In this document: positions 1 to 5,422 of the stretch, piece after piece
Numbering within the stretch: the stretch's first letter is position 1
How the letters are laid out: the number at the start of each line of letters is the position of its first letter
Assembly (NCBI GenBank): GCA_027490415.1
Contig: JAIXYD010000087.1
Span: 1-5,422 of the forward strand
Direction: 5' to 3'
Length of the DNA: 5,422 bases
Source of the DNA: Streptomycetaceae bacterium
GTDB taxonomy: Bacteria; Actinomycetota; Actinomycetes; Nanopelagicales; Nanopelagicaceae
Notes under the pieces: generated by a model
Told to the model about the DNA's origin: nothing
Database searches by the model: none
Seen by the model: only the letters and a program-made list of their open reading frames with translations
Translations under genes and position numbers: made by a program

Positions 1-3000
1 GAAGCAGATGGAAAGCCAGCGATTGGTCGTCCAACACATATCAACCTTGGAATCGCAATCGATCTCGCAAAGCCAGATGGTTCACGTCAACTCCTTGTCC
101 CATCAATTAAGGGCTGTGAAGCTCTTGATTTCGGACAGTTCTGGGCTTCATACGAATCAACAGTTGCTAAAGCACGCAGTGGCACACTCACTGTTGAAGA
201 TTTCGCTGGAACCACAGTCTCGCTCACAAATCCAGGAACAATCGGAACGGTTCACTCAGTTCCACGTCTAGTACAAGGCCAGGGCTTAATTATTGGCGTT
301 GGTGCGATGGATTACCCAGCTGAGTTCCAGGGCGCTAGCGAAGAAACAATTGCGCGTAATGCAATTAGCAAAGTTATTACTTTGACAAGTACTTACGATC
401 ACCGCATTATTCAAGGCGCGACTTCAGGTGATTTCCTACGCCGCCTTCACGAACTTCTACTCGGTGCAGATGATTTCTACGATGAGATCTTTACAGCACT
501 TCGTATTCCATACCAACCTATTCGTTGGGCTGTTGACTTTGATTTCTCACGCGACGAAGAGATCAACAAGACCGCTCGTGTACAGCAACTCATTCACGCA
601 TACCGCACATACGGTCACTTGATGGCCGATATTGATCCGCTGGAATACTTGCAGCGATCACATCCAGACCTTGATGTCGTCACTCACGGATTAACTCTGT
701 GGGATCTTGATCGCGAATTTGCAACAGGTGGCTTTGGTGGCAAGAAGTTTATGAAGCTTCGCAGCATTCTCGGAATTCTGCGCGACTCTTATTGCCGTTC
801 AATCGGAATTGAATACATGTACATCTCTGATCCTGCAGAGCGCAAGTGGATACAAGAGCATGTCGAAATCGGATTTACAAAGCCAGAACGTGACGAACAG
901 CTCCGCATCTTGCGCAAGCTCAATAGCGCTGAAGCATTTGAATCGTTCTTGCAGACCAAGTTCGTTGGCCAAAAGCGCTTCTCGCTTGAAGGTGGCGAAT
1001 CTGTTATTCCTTTGACTGATGCAATTATTTCGGCAGCGGCTGAACGTGGACTTGATGAAGTCTGTATCGGAATGCCACACCGTGGACGTTTGAACATGTT
1101 GGCAAATATCGCTGGCAAGTCTTATGGACAGATCTTCCAAGAGTTCCAAGGTCACTACGCCGAAAACGAAGTTCATGGTTCAGGCGATGTGAAGTACCAC
1201 TTGGGTACAGAAGGAGTATTCACAGCTGAATCTGGTGCAACAACCAAGATTTATCTCGCTGCAAACCCTTCACACCTTGAGGCGGTAAACCCAGTTCTCG
1301 AGGGCATTGTTCGCGCTAAGCAAGATCGCCTCAACATCAAAGATGCATTCTCTGTTCTACCAATCCTTCTCCATGGCGATGCATCATTTGCCGGACAAGG
1401 TGTAAATGCTGAAGTTCTTCAGCTCTCACAACTTCGCGGATATCGCACCGGTGGAACTATCCACATTGTGATCAATAACCAAGTTGGATTTACAACCTCT
1501 CCTCATGCATCACGCACCTCGCGTTATTCAACCGATATGGCGAAGATTATTTCCGCGCCTGTCTTCCATGTGAACGGTGACGATCCAGAGGCATGTGTTC
1601 GCGTTGCTCGAATTGCATTCGAATATCGACAGGCATTCCACAAAGATGTAGTGATTGACATGGTCTGTTACCGTCGTCGTGGACATAACGAAGGCGATGA
1701 GCCAAGCTTCACACAGCCAATGATGTACAAACTCATTGATGCAAAGCGTTCAACTCGTACCCTTTACACCGAAGCACTCGTTGGACGTGGAGATATCACT
1801 CCGCAAGAAGCTGAAGAGATCGCAACTGATTATCAGAACCAACTTGAGGCTGTCTTTGCATCTGTAAACAACCACGTGCCAGAGCATGATGAGAATTTCA
1901 AGGTTCCTGTTGCGGTTGCAGCCGAGGCAGTTGCATCTGCAATCACAGAAAGTGAAGCGCGAGAGATTGCTGCTACACAAATTGCAGTTCCTGAAGGATT
2001 TAGTGTCCATCCAAAACTTCTTCCACAATTGCAAAAGCGTGTGGAGATGCTCAACGATGGAACGATCGACTGGTCTATGGGTGAACTTCTTGCATTCGGT
2101 TCATTGCTTAAGGCCGGTCACCCAATCCGCATTGCTGGGCAAGATTCACGCCGCGGAACATTTAGTAATCGTCACGCAGTAGTAATTGATAAAGAGAACG
2201 GTCAGGAGTGGACACCACTTCGCGCACTGATCAAAGATGAGAATCAATTCTTTGTTGTCGACTCACTCCTTTCCGAGTACGCAGCAATGGGCTTTGAATA
2301 TGGCTATTCAGTAGTTCGCCCAGAAGCTCTCGTGATGTGGGAGGGTCAATTTGGTGACTTCGCCAATGGAGCTCAGACCATCATTGACGAATTTGTATCT
2401 TCAGCCTTGCAGAAGTGGGGCGAGCGTTCATCGGTTGTCCTTCTACTTCCACATGGTTATGAAGGACAAGGACCAGATCACTCATCAGCACGTATTGAGC
2501 GCTTCCTTCAACTGTGTGCCGAACAGAATATGACCGTGGCGCAACCTTCTAGCCCAGCGTCGTATTTCCACTTGTTGCGCTGGCATATCGCCAACCCAAC
2601 TCGACGCCCAATGGTTGTCTTTACTCCAAAGTCAATGCTTCGCCTTAAGGCTGCAGCATCTTCACTTGGAGATTTCACATCAGGAACATTCCGTCCGGTA
2701 ATTGCAGATGAGAAGGTTCAGAATGCAACTCGTCTCATCTTCTGTTCAGGAAAGATTTATCACGATCTCGTTGCAGAACGTGATCGCCTCGGAGAGCACA
2801 CCACTGCAATTGCACGTGTAGAACTTCTCTATCCACTTCCAATTGCTGAGATGCAAGAAGTCGCTGCCGCGCATCCAAATGCAAATCTCTTGTGGGTACA
2901 AGATGAACCTGCAAACCAAGGACCGTGGTCATATATTGCAATGCGTACTTCAGAAGCACATGGTGGTCACGGATTCGGATCTCGCACACTGCGTCGAGTT

Positions 3001-3093
3001 TCACGTCGTGCAACAGCATCACCTGCAACAGGAAACCACCACTTGCACGAAGAAGAAGCTAAAGCGTTGATGTATGAGGCTTTTACACGCTAA
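1..3093 (+). CDS. kgd: Multifunctional 2-oxoglutarate dehydrogenase E1 / decarboxylase with fused E2 acyltransferase domain (Kgd/OdhA), 5' partial
   Basis: This is the thiamine-diphosphate enzyme that decarboxylates 2-oxoglutarate in the TCA cycle. In actinobacteria it is fused to an E2-type succinyltransferase domain and works in a mixed complex with pyruvate dehydrogenase components. Frame 1 is open from the first base and gives 1030 residues. Residues 1 to about 165 are the E2 domain, with PRLVQGQG, GAMDYPAEF and the active-site stretch DHRIIQG (His134). The E1 part follows: RVQQLIHAYRTYGHLMA (about 191-207), HRGRLN (360-365), the ThDP/Mg site GDASFAGQG (Asp460) with NNQ (492-494), GQDSRRGTF (713-721), FEYGYS (Glu766) and QFGDFANGAQ. 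The C-terminus (LLYPLP, VQDEPANQGPW, VSRRA) is complete. M. tuberculosis Kgd has about 1231 residues, so roughly 180-200 N-terminal residues lie outside the window. In relatives the enzyme is inhibited by the FHA protein GarA/OdhI, which is not encoded here. Confidence 0.96.
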   Translation, partial: EADGKPAIGRPTHINLGIAIDLAKPDGSRQLLVPSIKGCEALDFGQFWASYESTVAKARSGTLTVEDFAGTTVSLTNPGTIGTVHSVPRLVQGQGLIIGVGAMDYPAEFQGASEETIARNAISKVITLTSTYDHRIIQGATSGDFLRRLHELLLGADDFYDEIFTALRIPYQPIRWAVDFDFSRDEEINKTARVQQLIHAYRTYGHLMADIDPLEYLQRSHPDLDVVTHGLTLWDLDREFATGGFGGKKFMKLRSILGILRDSYCRSIGIEYMYISDPAERKWIQEHVEIGFTKPERDEQLRILRKLNSAEAFESFLQTKFVGQKRFSLEGGESVIPLTDAIISAAAERGLDEVCIGMPHRGRLNMLANIAGKSYGQIFQEFQGHYAENEVHGSGDVKYHLGTEGVFTAESGATTKIYLAANPSHLEAVNPVLEGIVRAKQDRLNIKDAFSVLPILLHGDASFAGQGVNAEVLQLSQLRGYRTGGTIHIVINNQVGFTTSPHASRTSRYSTDMAKIISAPVFHVNGDDPEACVRVARIAFEYRQAFHKDVVIDMVCYRRRGHNEGDEPSFTQPMMYKLIDAKRSTRTLYTEALVGRGDITPQEAEEIATDYQNQLEAVFASVNNHVPEHDENFKVPVAVAAEAVASAITESEAREIAATQIAVPEGFSVHPKLLPQLQKRVEMLNDGTIDWSMGELLAFGSLLKAGHPIRIAGQDSRRGTFSNRHAVVIDKENGQEWTPLRALIKDENQFFVVDSLLSEYAAMGFEYGYSVVRPEALVMWEGQFGDFANGAQTIIDEFVSSALQKWGERSSVVLLLPHGYEGQGPDHSSARIERFLQLCAEQNMTVAQPSSPASYFHLLRWHIANPTRRPMVVFTPKSMLRLKAAASSLGDFTSGTFRPVIADEKVQNATRLIFCSGKIYHDLVAERDRLGEHTTAIARVELLYPLPIAEMQEVAAAHPNANLLWVQDEPANQGPWSYIAMRTSEAHGGHGFGSRTLRRVSRRATASPATGNHHLHEEEAKALMYEAFTR

Positions 3094-3107
3094 TTAGCTG
3101 ACTTACG

Positions 3108-3137
3108 CGCAGTGTGACTTGTTAACTGCGAGTTTTT
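3108..3137 (+). terminator. Probable intrinsic terminator of kgd
   Basis: A perfect 6-bp stem, CGCAGT (3108-3113) with ACTGCG (3125-3130), has an 11-base loop and is followed by AG and five T residues (3133-3137). It starts 14 bases after the kgd stop. The T run is on the + side only, so it should stop kgd transcripts before they run into the antisense of sodX. In the other direction no T run follows the stem, so it is not a standard terminator for sodX. Confidence 0.65.
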
Positions 3138-3146
3138 CAGATCGCT

Positions 3147-3473
3147 TTATTTCTCGTCGCGCTTTGCTTTCTTAATTCTAAAGAGGTGCTTTGCTTTCAC
3201 TGAATGAGGTGGAAGCCATCCCCACGTTGTCGAATCAGTCCCCTTGGGATTTTCGCTCTTGCACCAGATTCCTTCGGCTGCGATCTGGACAATCCGTTTA
3301 ATGTAAAAAACTCCTGGCTGCTCATCGCGTTCGAGAATAACGATGTCGTTAACTTTCAGCGAGGAGGCCTTGGCTCCCTTGCGCGAAAACCAGCGCACGT
3401 AGAGCACGTCGCCAGGAATAAATACCGGGGCCATCGAGAGGCCATCCACCTTCACTGTGCTAAAAAGTCTCAC
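3147..3473 (-). CDS. sodX: Nickel-type superoxide dismutase maturation protease (SodX), S26 signal-peptidase-like
   Basis: This is a small serine-lysine peptidase of the S26/S24 type, 108 residues from the chosen start. SGxSMxP-type box: VDGLSMAP with the likely nucleophile Ser13, followed by PGDVLYVR (20-27). The general base is probably Lys59 in YIKRIV. The late signal-peptidase box appears as ENPKGTDSTTWGWLPP (74-89). No membrane segment is visible, which fits SodX and not a housekeeping signal peptidase. It lies divergent to sodN, and SodX proteins are thought to remove the SodN propeptide to free the nickel-binding His1. The start is uncertain: GTG at 3473 avoids overlap with sodN, but in-frame ATG codons at 3494 and 3503 and a GTG at 3515 would add 7, 10 or 14 residues and run into sodN. 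None has a clear Shine-Dalgarno sequence. The family call is firm; the specific substrate rests on the neighbour. Confidence 0.85.
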   Translation of the reverse strand: MRLFSTVKVDGLSMAPVFIPGDVLYVRWFSRKGAKASSLKVNDIVILERDEQPGVFYIKRIVQIAAEGIWCKSENPKGTDSTTWGWLPPHSVKAKHLFRIKKAKRDEK

Positions 3474-3479
3474 GCGCGG

Positions 3480-3486
3480 TAGTCTG
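3480..3486. promoter_or_regulatory. Putative overlapping -10 elements for divergent sodN and sodX, leaderless arrangement
   Basis: On the + strand TAGTCT (3480-3485) fits the TANNNT -10 pattern and ends 7 bases before the sodN ATG at 3493, the spacing expected for a transcript that begins at the start codon. On the - strand the overlapping CAGACT (3486-3481) keeps the important A2 and T6 and ends 7 bases before the sodX GTG at 3473. No Shine-Dalgarno sequence precedes either start, and no good -35 hexamer is visible for either gene. The elements are short enough to occur by chance. Confidence 0.35.
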
Positions 3487-3492
3487 CCACAC

Positions 3493-3531
3493 ATGAAAAA
3501 CATCTTTAAGCCCACAATTACCGTCTACGCA
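3493..3531 (+). other. SodN propeptide and predicted cleavage site
   Basis: The first 13 codons encode MKNIFKPTITVYA. Cleavage between Ala13 and His14 (3531/3532) would expose the histidine whose amino group and side chain both bind nickel in known Ni-SODs. The site follows the family pattern of a small residue just before HCDLPCG. It is predicted from comparison with Streptomyces SodN. Confidence 0.85.
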
Positions 3532-3888
3532 CACTGCGATCTTCCATGCGGCGTTTATGACCCAGCTCAGGCACGTATCGAAGCTCTCTCTGTAAAGGCT
3601 TGCATGGAAAAATATGCAGCAAATACAGATCCTGATTTCCGTTCCCGCTCTGTAGCAATCAAAGAAGAGCGTTCACATGCGGTCAAAGAGCACCTCTGGG
3701 TTCTCTGGACTGATTACTTCAAGGCCCCACACTTCGAGGCATACCCACAGTTGCACTCACTCTTTAACGAGGCGACAAAGCTTGCAGGTGCTGCAGGTAC
3801 AAAGGGAACCCAAGATGTTGCTGTTGCAGATTCATTGATCGCAAAGATCGATGAAATTGCAGAGATCTTCTGGGCAACAAAGAAATAA
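3493..3888 (+). CDS. sodN: Nickel superoxide dismutase precursor (SodN)
   Basis: This enzyme converts superoxide to hydrogen peroxide and oxygen with a mononuclear nickel centre. The precursor has 131 residues, the same length as the Streptomyces protein. A 13-residue propeptide is followed by the nickel hook HCDLPCGVYDP. In mature numbering the ligands His1, Cys2 and Cys6 are present, as are Tyr9, Glu17, Arg39, Arg47, Tyr62 and Lys64, at the positions known from the Streptomyces enzyme. WTDYFKAPHFEAYPQLH and the C-terminal IFWATKK are also family hallmarks. The ATG at 3493 is chosen because its propeptide matches the length and pattern of Streptomyces (FxP...A before HCD). An in-frame ATG at 3457 would add 12 unrelated residues from antisense sodX. 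The propeptide is not a Sec or Tat signal, so the enzyme should be cytoplasmic. Cys24 of the mature chain is an extra cysteine. SodX next door is its likely processing enzyme. Confidence 0.96.
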   Translation: MKNIFKPTITVYAHCDLPCGVYDPAQARIEALSVKACMEKYAANTDPDFRSRSVAIKEERSHAVKEHLWVLWTDYFKAPHFEAYPQLHSLFNEATKLAGAAGTKGTQDVAVADSLIAKIDEIAEIFWATKK

Positions 3889-3903
3889 ATCTGATCTCTT
3901 TTT
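3861..3903 (+). terminator. Possible intrinsic terminator of sodN, overlapping its last codons
   Basis: AGAGATC (3861-3867), inside the coding end of sodN, pairs with GATCTCT (3893-3899) after the stop codon. The 3' arm runs directly into a T stretch (3899-3903). The 7-bp stem is perfect but the 25-base loop is long, so the call is moderate. Confidence 0.45.
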
Positions 3904-3908
3904 GAATG

Positions 3909-3925
3909 GTGTGCTCTCTGCACAC
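3909..3925. other. Perfect hairpin between convergent sodN and thioesterase genes
   Basis: GTGTGC (3909-3914) and GCACAC (3920-3925) form a perfect 6-bp stem around the 5-base loop TCTCT. No T run follows on either strand, so it is not a classic terminator. It lies in the 62-base gap between the 3' ends of sodN and the thioesterase gene, and could pause polymerase or protect a 3' end for either transcript. Confidence 0.4.
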
Positions 3926-3950
3926 AGTGATGATGAATGAGATTAAGCAG

Positions 3951-4355
3951 TTAATTGATTAGAGATTGAGCGGCGGTGCGCGCGAGGTAAGAAACTCGCT
4001 CCACCGCCTTTCTCTTTATTACACCTTGAGCAATGTGTCGCTCACCGTCGTACAGATCGCAGAGAAAGTGAAGCTCTCGGCCATCCACATCAATACAGCG
4101 GGCAGTGCAACGAACCTCTGCACCAATTCCCACTGAATCAATCATGGTGATCTCAAACTTTTCCACGACAGTGGTTTCACCAGGCTCAAGGTAATCAATG
4201 AGCGCAGTGACGCTTGCACTCTCCATAGAGTGCATGATGTGAGAGCTGGCCAAAATCGGTAGATCTGAAATTCCCATTGCTACGCAGGTATCACCTGGCC
4301 GTACAACCATTGTCGAAAGCCCGACAGCCCCGATGACTTCTTCTGCCGGCTTCAT
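3951..4355 (-). CDS. FlK-like hotdog thioesterase family protein
   Basis: This 134-residue protein resembles the hotdog-fold thioesterase family typified by fluoroacetyl-CoA thioesterase FlK. It shares the central helix pattern ASSHIMHSMESASVTALIDYLEPGE (about 36-60), the strand region with VGIGAEV (75-81), DGRELHFLCDLYDGERHIAQG (91-111) and the KRKAVE end. Aligning by eye with FlK, the catalytic Glu50 corresponds to Glu45, and Thr42 to Ser37. The catalytic His76 falls on Met71 (EITMIDSVG), so activity may be altered or lost. The substrate cannot be predicted, and there is no reason to expect fluoroacetate. It is the third gene of the sigR operon: its ATG shares one base with the rsrA stop (TAATG), which suggests coupled translation and a role under SigR control or simple co-expression. 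Confidence 0.8.
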   Translation of the reverse strand: MKPAEEVIGAVGLSTMVVRPGDTCVAMGISDLPILASSHIMHSMESASVTALIDYLEPGETTVVEKFEITMIDSVGIGAEVRCTARCIDVDGRELHFLCDLYDGERHIAQGVIKRKAVERVSYLARTAAQSLIN

Positions 4356-4768
4356 TAAATCTTTCCTCCGGGTAATCCATCATCGAAATTAATGTGCTGG
4401 ACGTGTGTCTGTTCGATCTGGATCTCACGATGTTCGACATTGCCGAATTCATCTATTTCAATGGAGATTTCTGTCATTGAAAAAGTTGTAACCACTTCGG
4501 TATTTGCCTGGGCGGATACGAGTTGATTATGGATGCTTTCATAAAGACTAGATGGCGCTTTCTCTGTGCAGGATCTGCGCAGGGCATCGACTAAAAACGT
4601 ATGTGTTAATTGCTCATGCTCTAGTTGGCGAGAACAGTTAGGGCAGAGATTTATATGGTTACGAACCTCTTCGGGGCGTTCAACCTGTTCAATTGCATCT
4701 TCAATAATGAAGACAAGTGATGCAAGGACTTCAGGACATCCGATACGTTCTGCGCCGAAGAGACTCAT
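4355..4768 (-). CDS. rsrA: Zinc-binding redox-sensitive anti-sigma factor (RsrA-like)
   Basis: RsrA binds SigR in the reduced zinc form and releases it when its cysteines are oxidised to a disulfide. The 137-residue product has Cys11 (IGCPEVL) and the ZAS motif HINLCPNC (His38, Cys42, Cys45), matching the zinc ligands C11, H37, C41 and C44 of Streptomyces RsrA. Residues up to about 85 cover the helical anti-sigma domain. Two features are odd. The RCC pair near residue 61 of Streptomyces RsrA appears here as RRSC with one cysteine (Cys67). A tail of about 50 residues, rich in Glu, Ile, His and Gln, follows the domain, whereas Streptomyces RsrA has only about 105 residues. The ATG overlaps the sigR stop as ATGA and has a good ribosome site, so the pair is translationally coupled. 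Position directly after SigR strongly supports the call. Confidence 0.87.
   Translation of the reverse strand: MSLFGAERIGCPEVLASLVFIIEDAIEQVERPEEVRNHINLCPNCSRQLEHEQLTHTFLVDALRRSCTEKAPSSLYESIHNQLVSAQANTEVVTTFSMTEISIEIDEFGNVEHREIQIEQTHVQHINFDDGLPGGKI
4364..4369 (-). promoter_or_regulatory. Shine-Dalgarno site for the thioesterase gene
   Basis: GGAGGA on the minus strand ends 8 bases before the ATG at 4355. It lies within the last codons of rsrA and helps encode its C-terminal Pro-Gly-Gly. With the TAATG overlap it fixes the start and indicates translational coupling. Confidence 0.85.
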
Positions 4769-5388
4769 GACTCGTCCTCCTTCGCATTTTTGGAATCTGC
4801 AGTGCCCGTGGAGTAACCAAGTTCGCGTGCATAATCTGCCAATTTTTCGCGAAGCAATTTGCGTCCACGATGGAGGCGAGACATCACTGTTCCTGCTGGG
4901 ATGCCAACAATCTCGGCAATCTCCTTATACGAGAACCCTTCTACATCTGCCAAATAGACAGCCATGCGAAACTCTTCTGGAAGCTCTTGTAACGCATTCT
5001 TGATGTCGCTATCTGGAAGGTTTTCCAGCGCCTCAACTTCGGCAGACTTTCCAAGATCACTTGTATGGCTCTGTGCTTGATCAATCTGCCAATCTTCTAA
5101 CTCATTATTGGCAATAAGTGGTTGGCGCTGTTTCTTCCGATATGAATTGATAAATGTTGTAGTGAGAACGCGATACAGCCAGGCGCGTAAGTTTGTGCCT
5201 TCTTCAAATTGATGAAATGAAGTAAATGCCTTCATATAGGTGTCTTGAACAAGATCGCGCGCATCTTCTGGATTGCGCGTATATCGAAGTGCAGCTGCAT
5301 AGAGCTGATCCATAAACACGAGAGCATCGCGCTCGAACCGAATGGTGCGATCGGAAGCGCTCTCTAGGACAAGATCTTTTGATGTCAT
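4765..5388 (-). CDS. sigR: ECF RNA polymerase sigma factor SigR (SigH type), thiol-oxidative stress
   Basis: This group-4 sigma factor directs transcription of thiol-stress genes (thioredoxin, mycothiol, proteolysis) in actinobacteria. The product has 207 residues. Region 2 spans about 22-90: [20 protein letters not shown], then [12 protein letters not shown], the [20 protein letters not shown] stretch and RKKQRQP. The linker keeps LEDWQ (97-101) and [11 protein letters not shown]. Region 4 spans about 132-183, with [20 protein letters not shown] and the helix-turn-helix [21 protein letters not shown]. The similarity to Streptomyces SigR extends through linker and ends, making this more specific than a generic ECF sigma. 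The ATG at 5388 is the first start after an in-frame TGA 18 bases upstream. No N-terminal extension like that of the longer Streptomyces SigR' form is possible in this frame. rsrA overlaps its stop by 4 bases. Its possible autoregulatory promoter would mostly lie beyond the window. Confidence 0.95.
   Translation of the reverse strand: MTSKDLVLESASDRTIRFERDALVFMDQLYAAALRYTRNPEDARDLVQDTYMKAFTSFHQFEEGTNLRAWLYRVLTTTFINSYRKKQRQPLIANNELEDWQIDQAQSHTSDLGKSAEVEALENLPDSDIKNALQELPEEFRMAVYLADVEGFSYKEIAEIVGIPAGTVMSRLHRGRKLLREKLADYARELGYSTGTADSKNAKEDES
4776..4780 (-). promoter_or_regulatory. Shine-Dalgarno site for rsrA
   Basis: GGAGG on the minus strand lies 7 bases before the rsrA ATG at 4768, inside the last codons of sigR (Lys-Glu-Asp-Glu-Ser). 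It confirms the ATG that overlaps the sigR stop. Confidence 0.85.
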
Positions 5389-5395
5389 CGCTTCT

Positions 5396-5401
5396 AGGCT
5401 A
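5396..5401 (-). promoter_or_regulatory. Possible -10 element of sigR, leaderless arrangement
   Basis: TAGCCT on the minus strand fits TANNNT and ends 7 bases before the sigR ATG at 5388, the same spacing as the candidate element of sodN. Only 21 more bases of upstream sequence are visible, so a -35 element cannot be judged. A GGAAGG further upstream is too far from the ATG for a normal ribosome site. The short AGAAG just before the ATG is weak and too close. Confidence 0.3.
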
Positions 5402-5422
5402 TCTCACCTTCCAGAAATTCGC

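Noticed and set aside
8..271. 87-residue open frame on the + strand
   Set aside because: It is an out-of-frame shadow of the conserved kgd E2 domain and has no recognisable motif.
307..309. ATG as the start of a 928-residue 2-oxoglutarate dehydrogenase
   Set aside because: The frame is open to base 1 and encodes conserved E2-domain sequence upstream, so this is an internal methionine.
1750..2054. Minus-strand open frames inside kgd
   Set aside because: They are composition shadows of the conserved E1 coding sequence on the other strand.
3457..3492. Upstream ATG giving SodN 12 extra residues
   Set aside because: The extra residues do not resemble any SodN propeptide, overlap sodX on the other strand, and the ATG at 3493 gives the family's usual length.
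4566..5003. 145-residue open frame antisense to rsrA and sigR
   Set aside because: It overlaps two well-recognised genes and its translation has no family features.
5389..5422. SigR-type autoregulatory promoter in front of sigR
   Set aside because: GCGAAT at the edge of the window is one mismatch from GGGAAT, but no GTT follows at the expected distance, and the upstream region is cut off.
1..5422. tRNA, rRNA, CRISPR array, insertion sequence, riboswitch or horizontally acquired island
   Set aside because: No repeat array, transposase motif, terminal inverted repeats or RNA-gene signature was seen; the genes are ordinary actinobacterial core and stress genes with similar codon use.

Overview
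This window looks like chromosomal DNA of an actinobacterium. The main signs are an E2-E1 fused 2-oxoglutarate dehydrogenase/decarboxylase (Kgd/OdhA), a layout characteristic of Actinobacteria, and a SigR-RsrA thiol-stress pair that closely resembles the Streptomyces proteins. A nickel superoxide dismutase with its maturation protease is also present. Base composition looks below 50% G+C by eye, and genes are tightly packed. That would suit a small-genome low-GC lineage such as the freshwater acI group (Nanopelagicales), but this assignment is inference only.

Layout. Bases 1-3093 (+) hold the 3' part of kgd. The reading frame is open from the first base and starts upstream of the window, so the internal ATG at 307 is not the true start. 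A hairpin with a T run (3108-3137) follows it. Next come two divergent genes whose starts almost touch: sodX (-), the likely Ni-SOD propeptide protease, and sodN (+), the Ni-SOD precursor. Two hairpins lie at and after the 3' end of sodN. The rest of the window is one minus-strand operon read from right to left: sigR, rsrA and a FlK-like hotdog thioesterase. The sigR and rsrA frames overlap by 4 bases (ATGA), and rsrA and the thioesterase share one base (TAATG). Both downstream genes have clear GGAGG ribosome sites inside the preceding gene.

How the genes fit together. SodX is expected to remove a 13-residue propeptide from SodN so that His1, Cys2 and Cys6 can bind nickel. SigR is the sigma factor of the thiol-oxidative stress response and RsrA is its zinc-containing redox-sensitive inhibitor. 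The window therefore joins superoxide detoxification, thiol-stress control and a central TCA-cycle enzyme. The adjacency does not prove that they are co-regulated.

No RNA gene, CRISPR array, insertion sequence or long repeat was seen, and no stretch over 300 bases lacks a gene. I found no clearly undescribed system. The points most worth a second look are the compact, nearly symmetric sodX/sodN divergent start region, a Met where the FlK family has its catalytic His, and an unusual RsrA with a long C-terminal tail and one Cys in place of the usual Cys pair.
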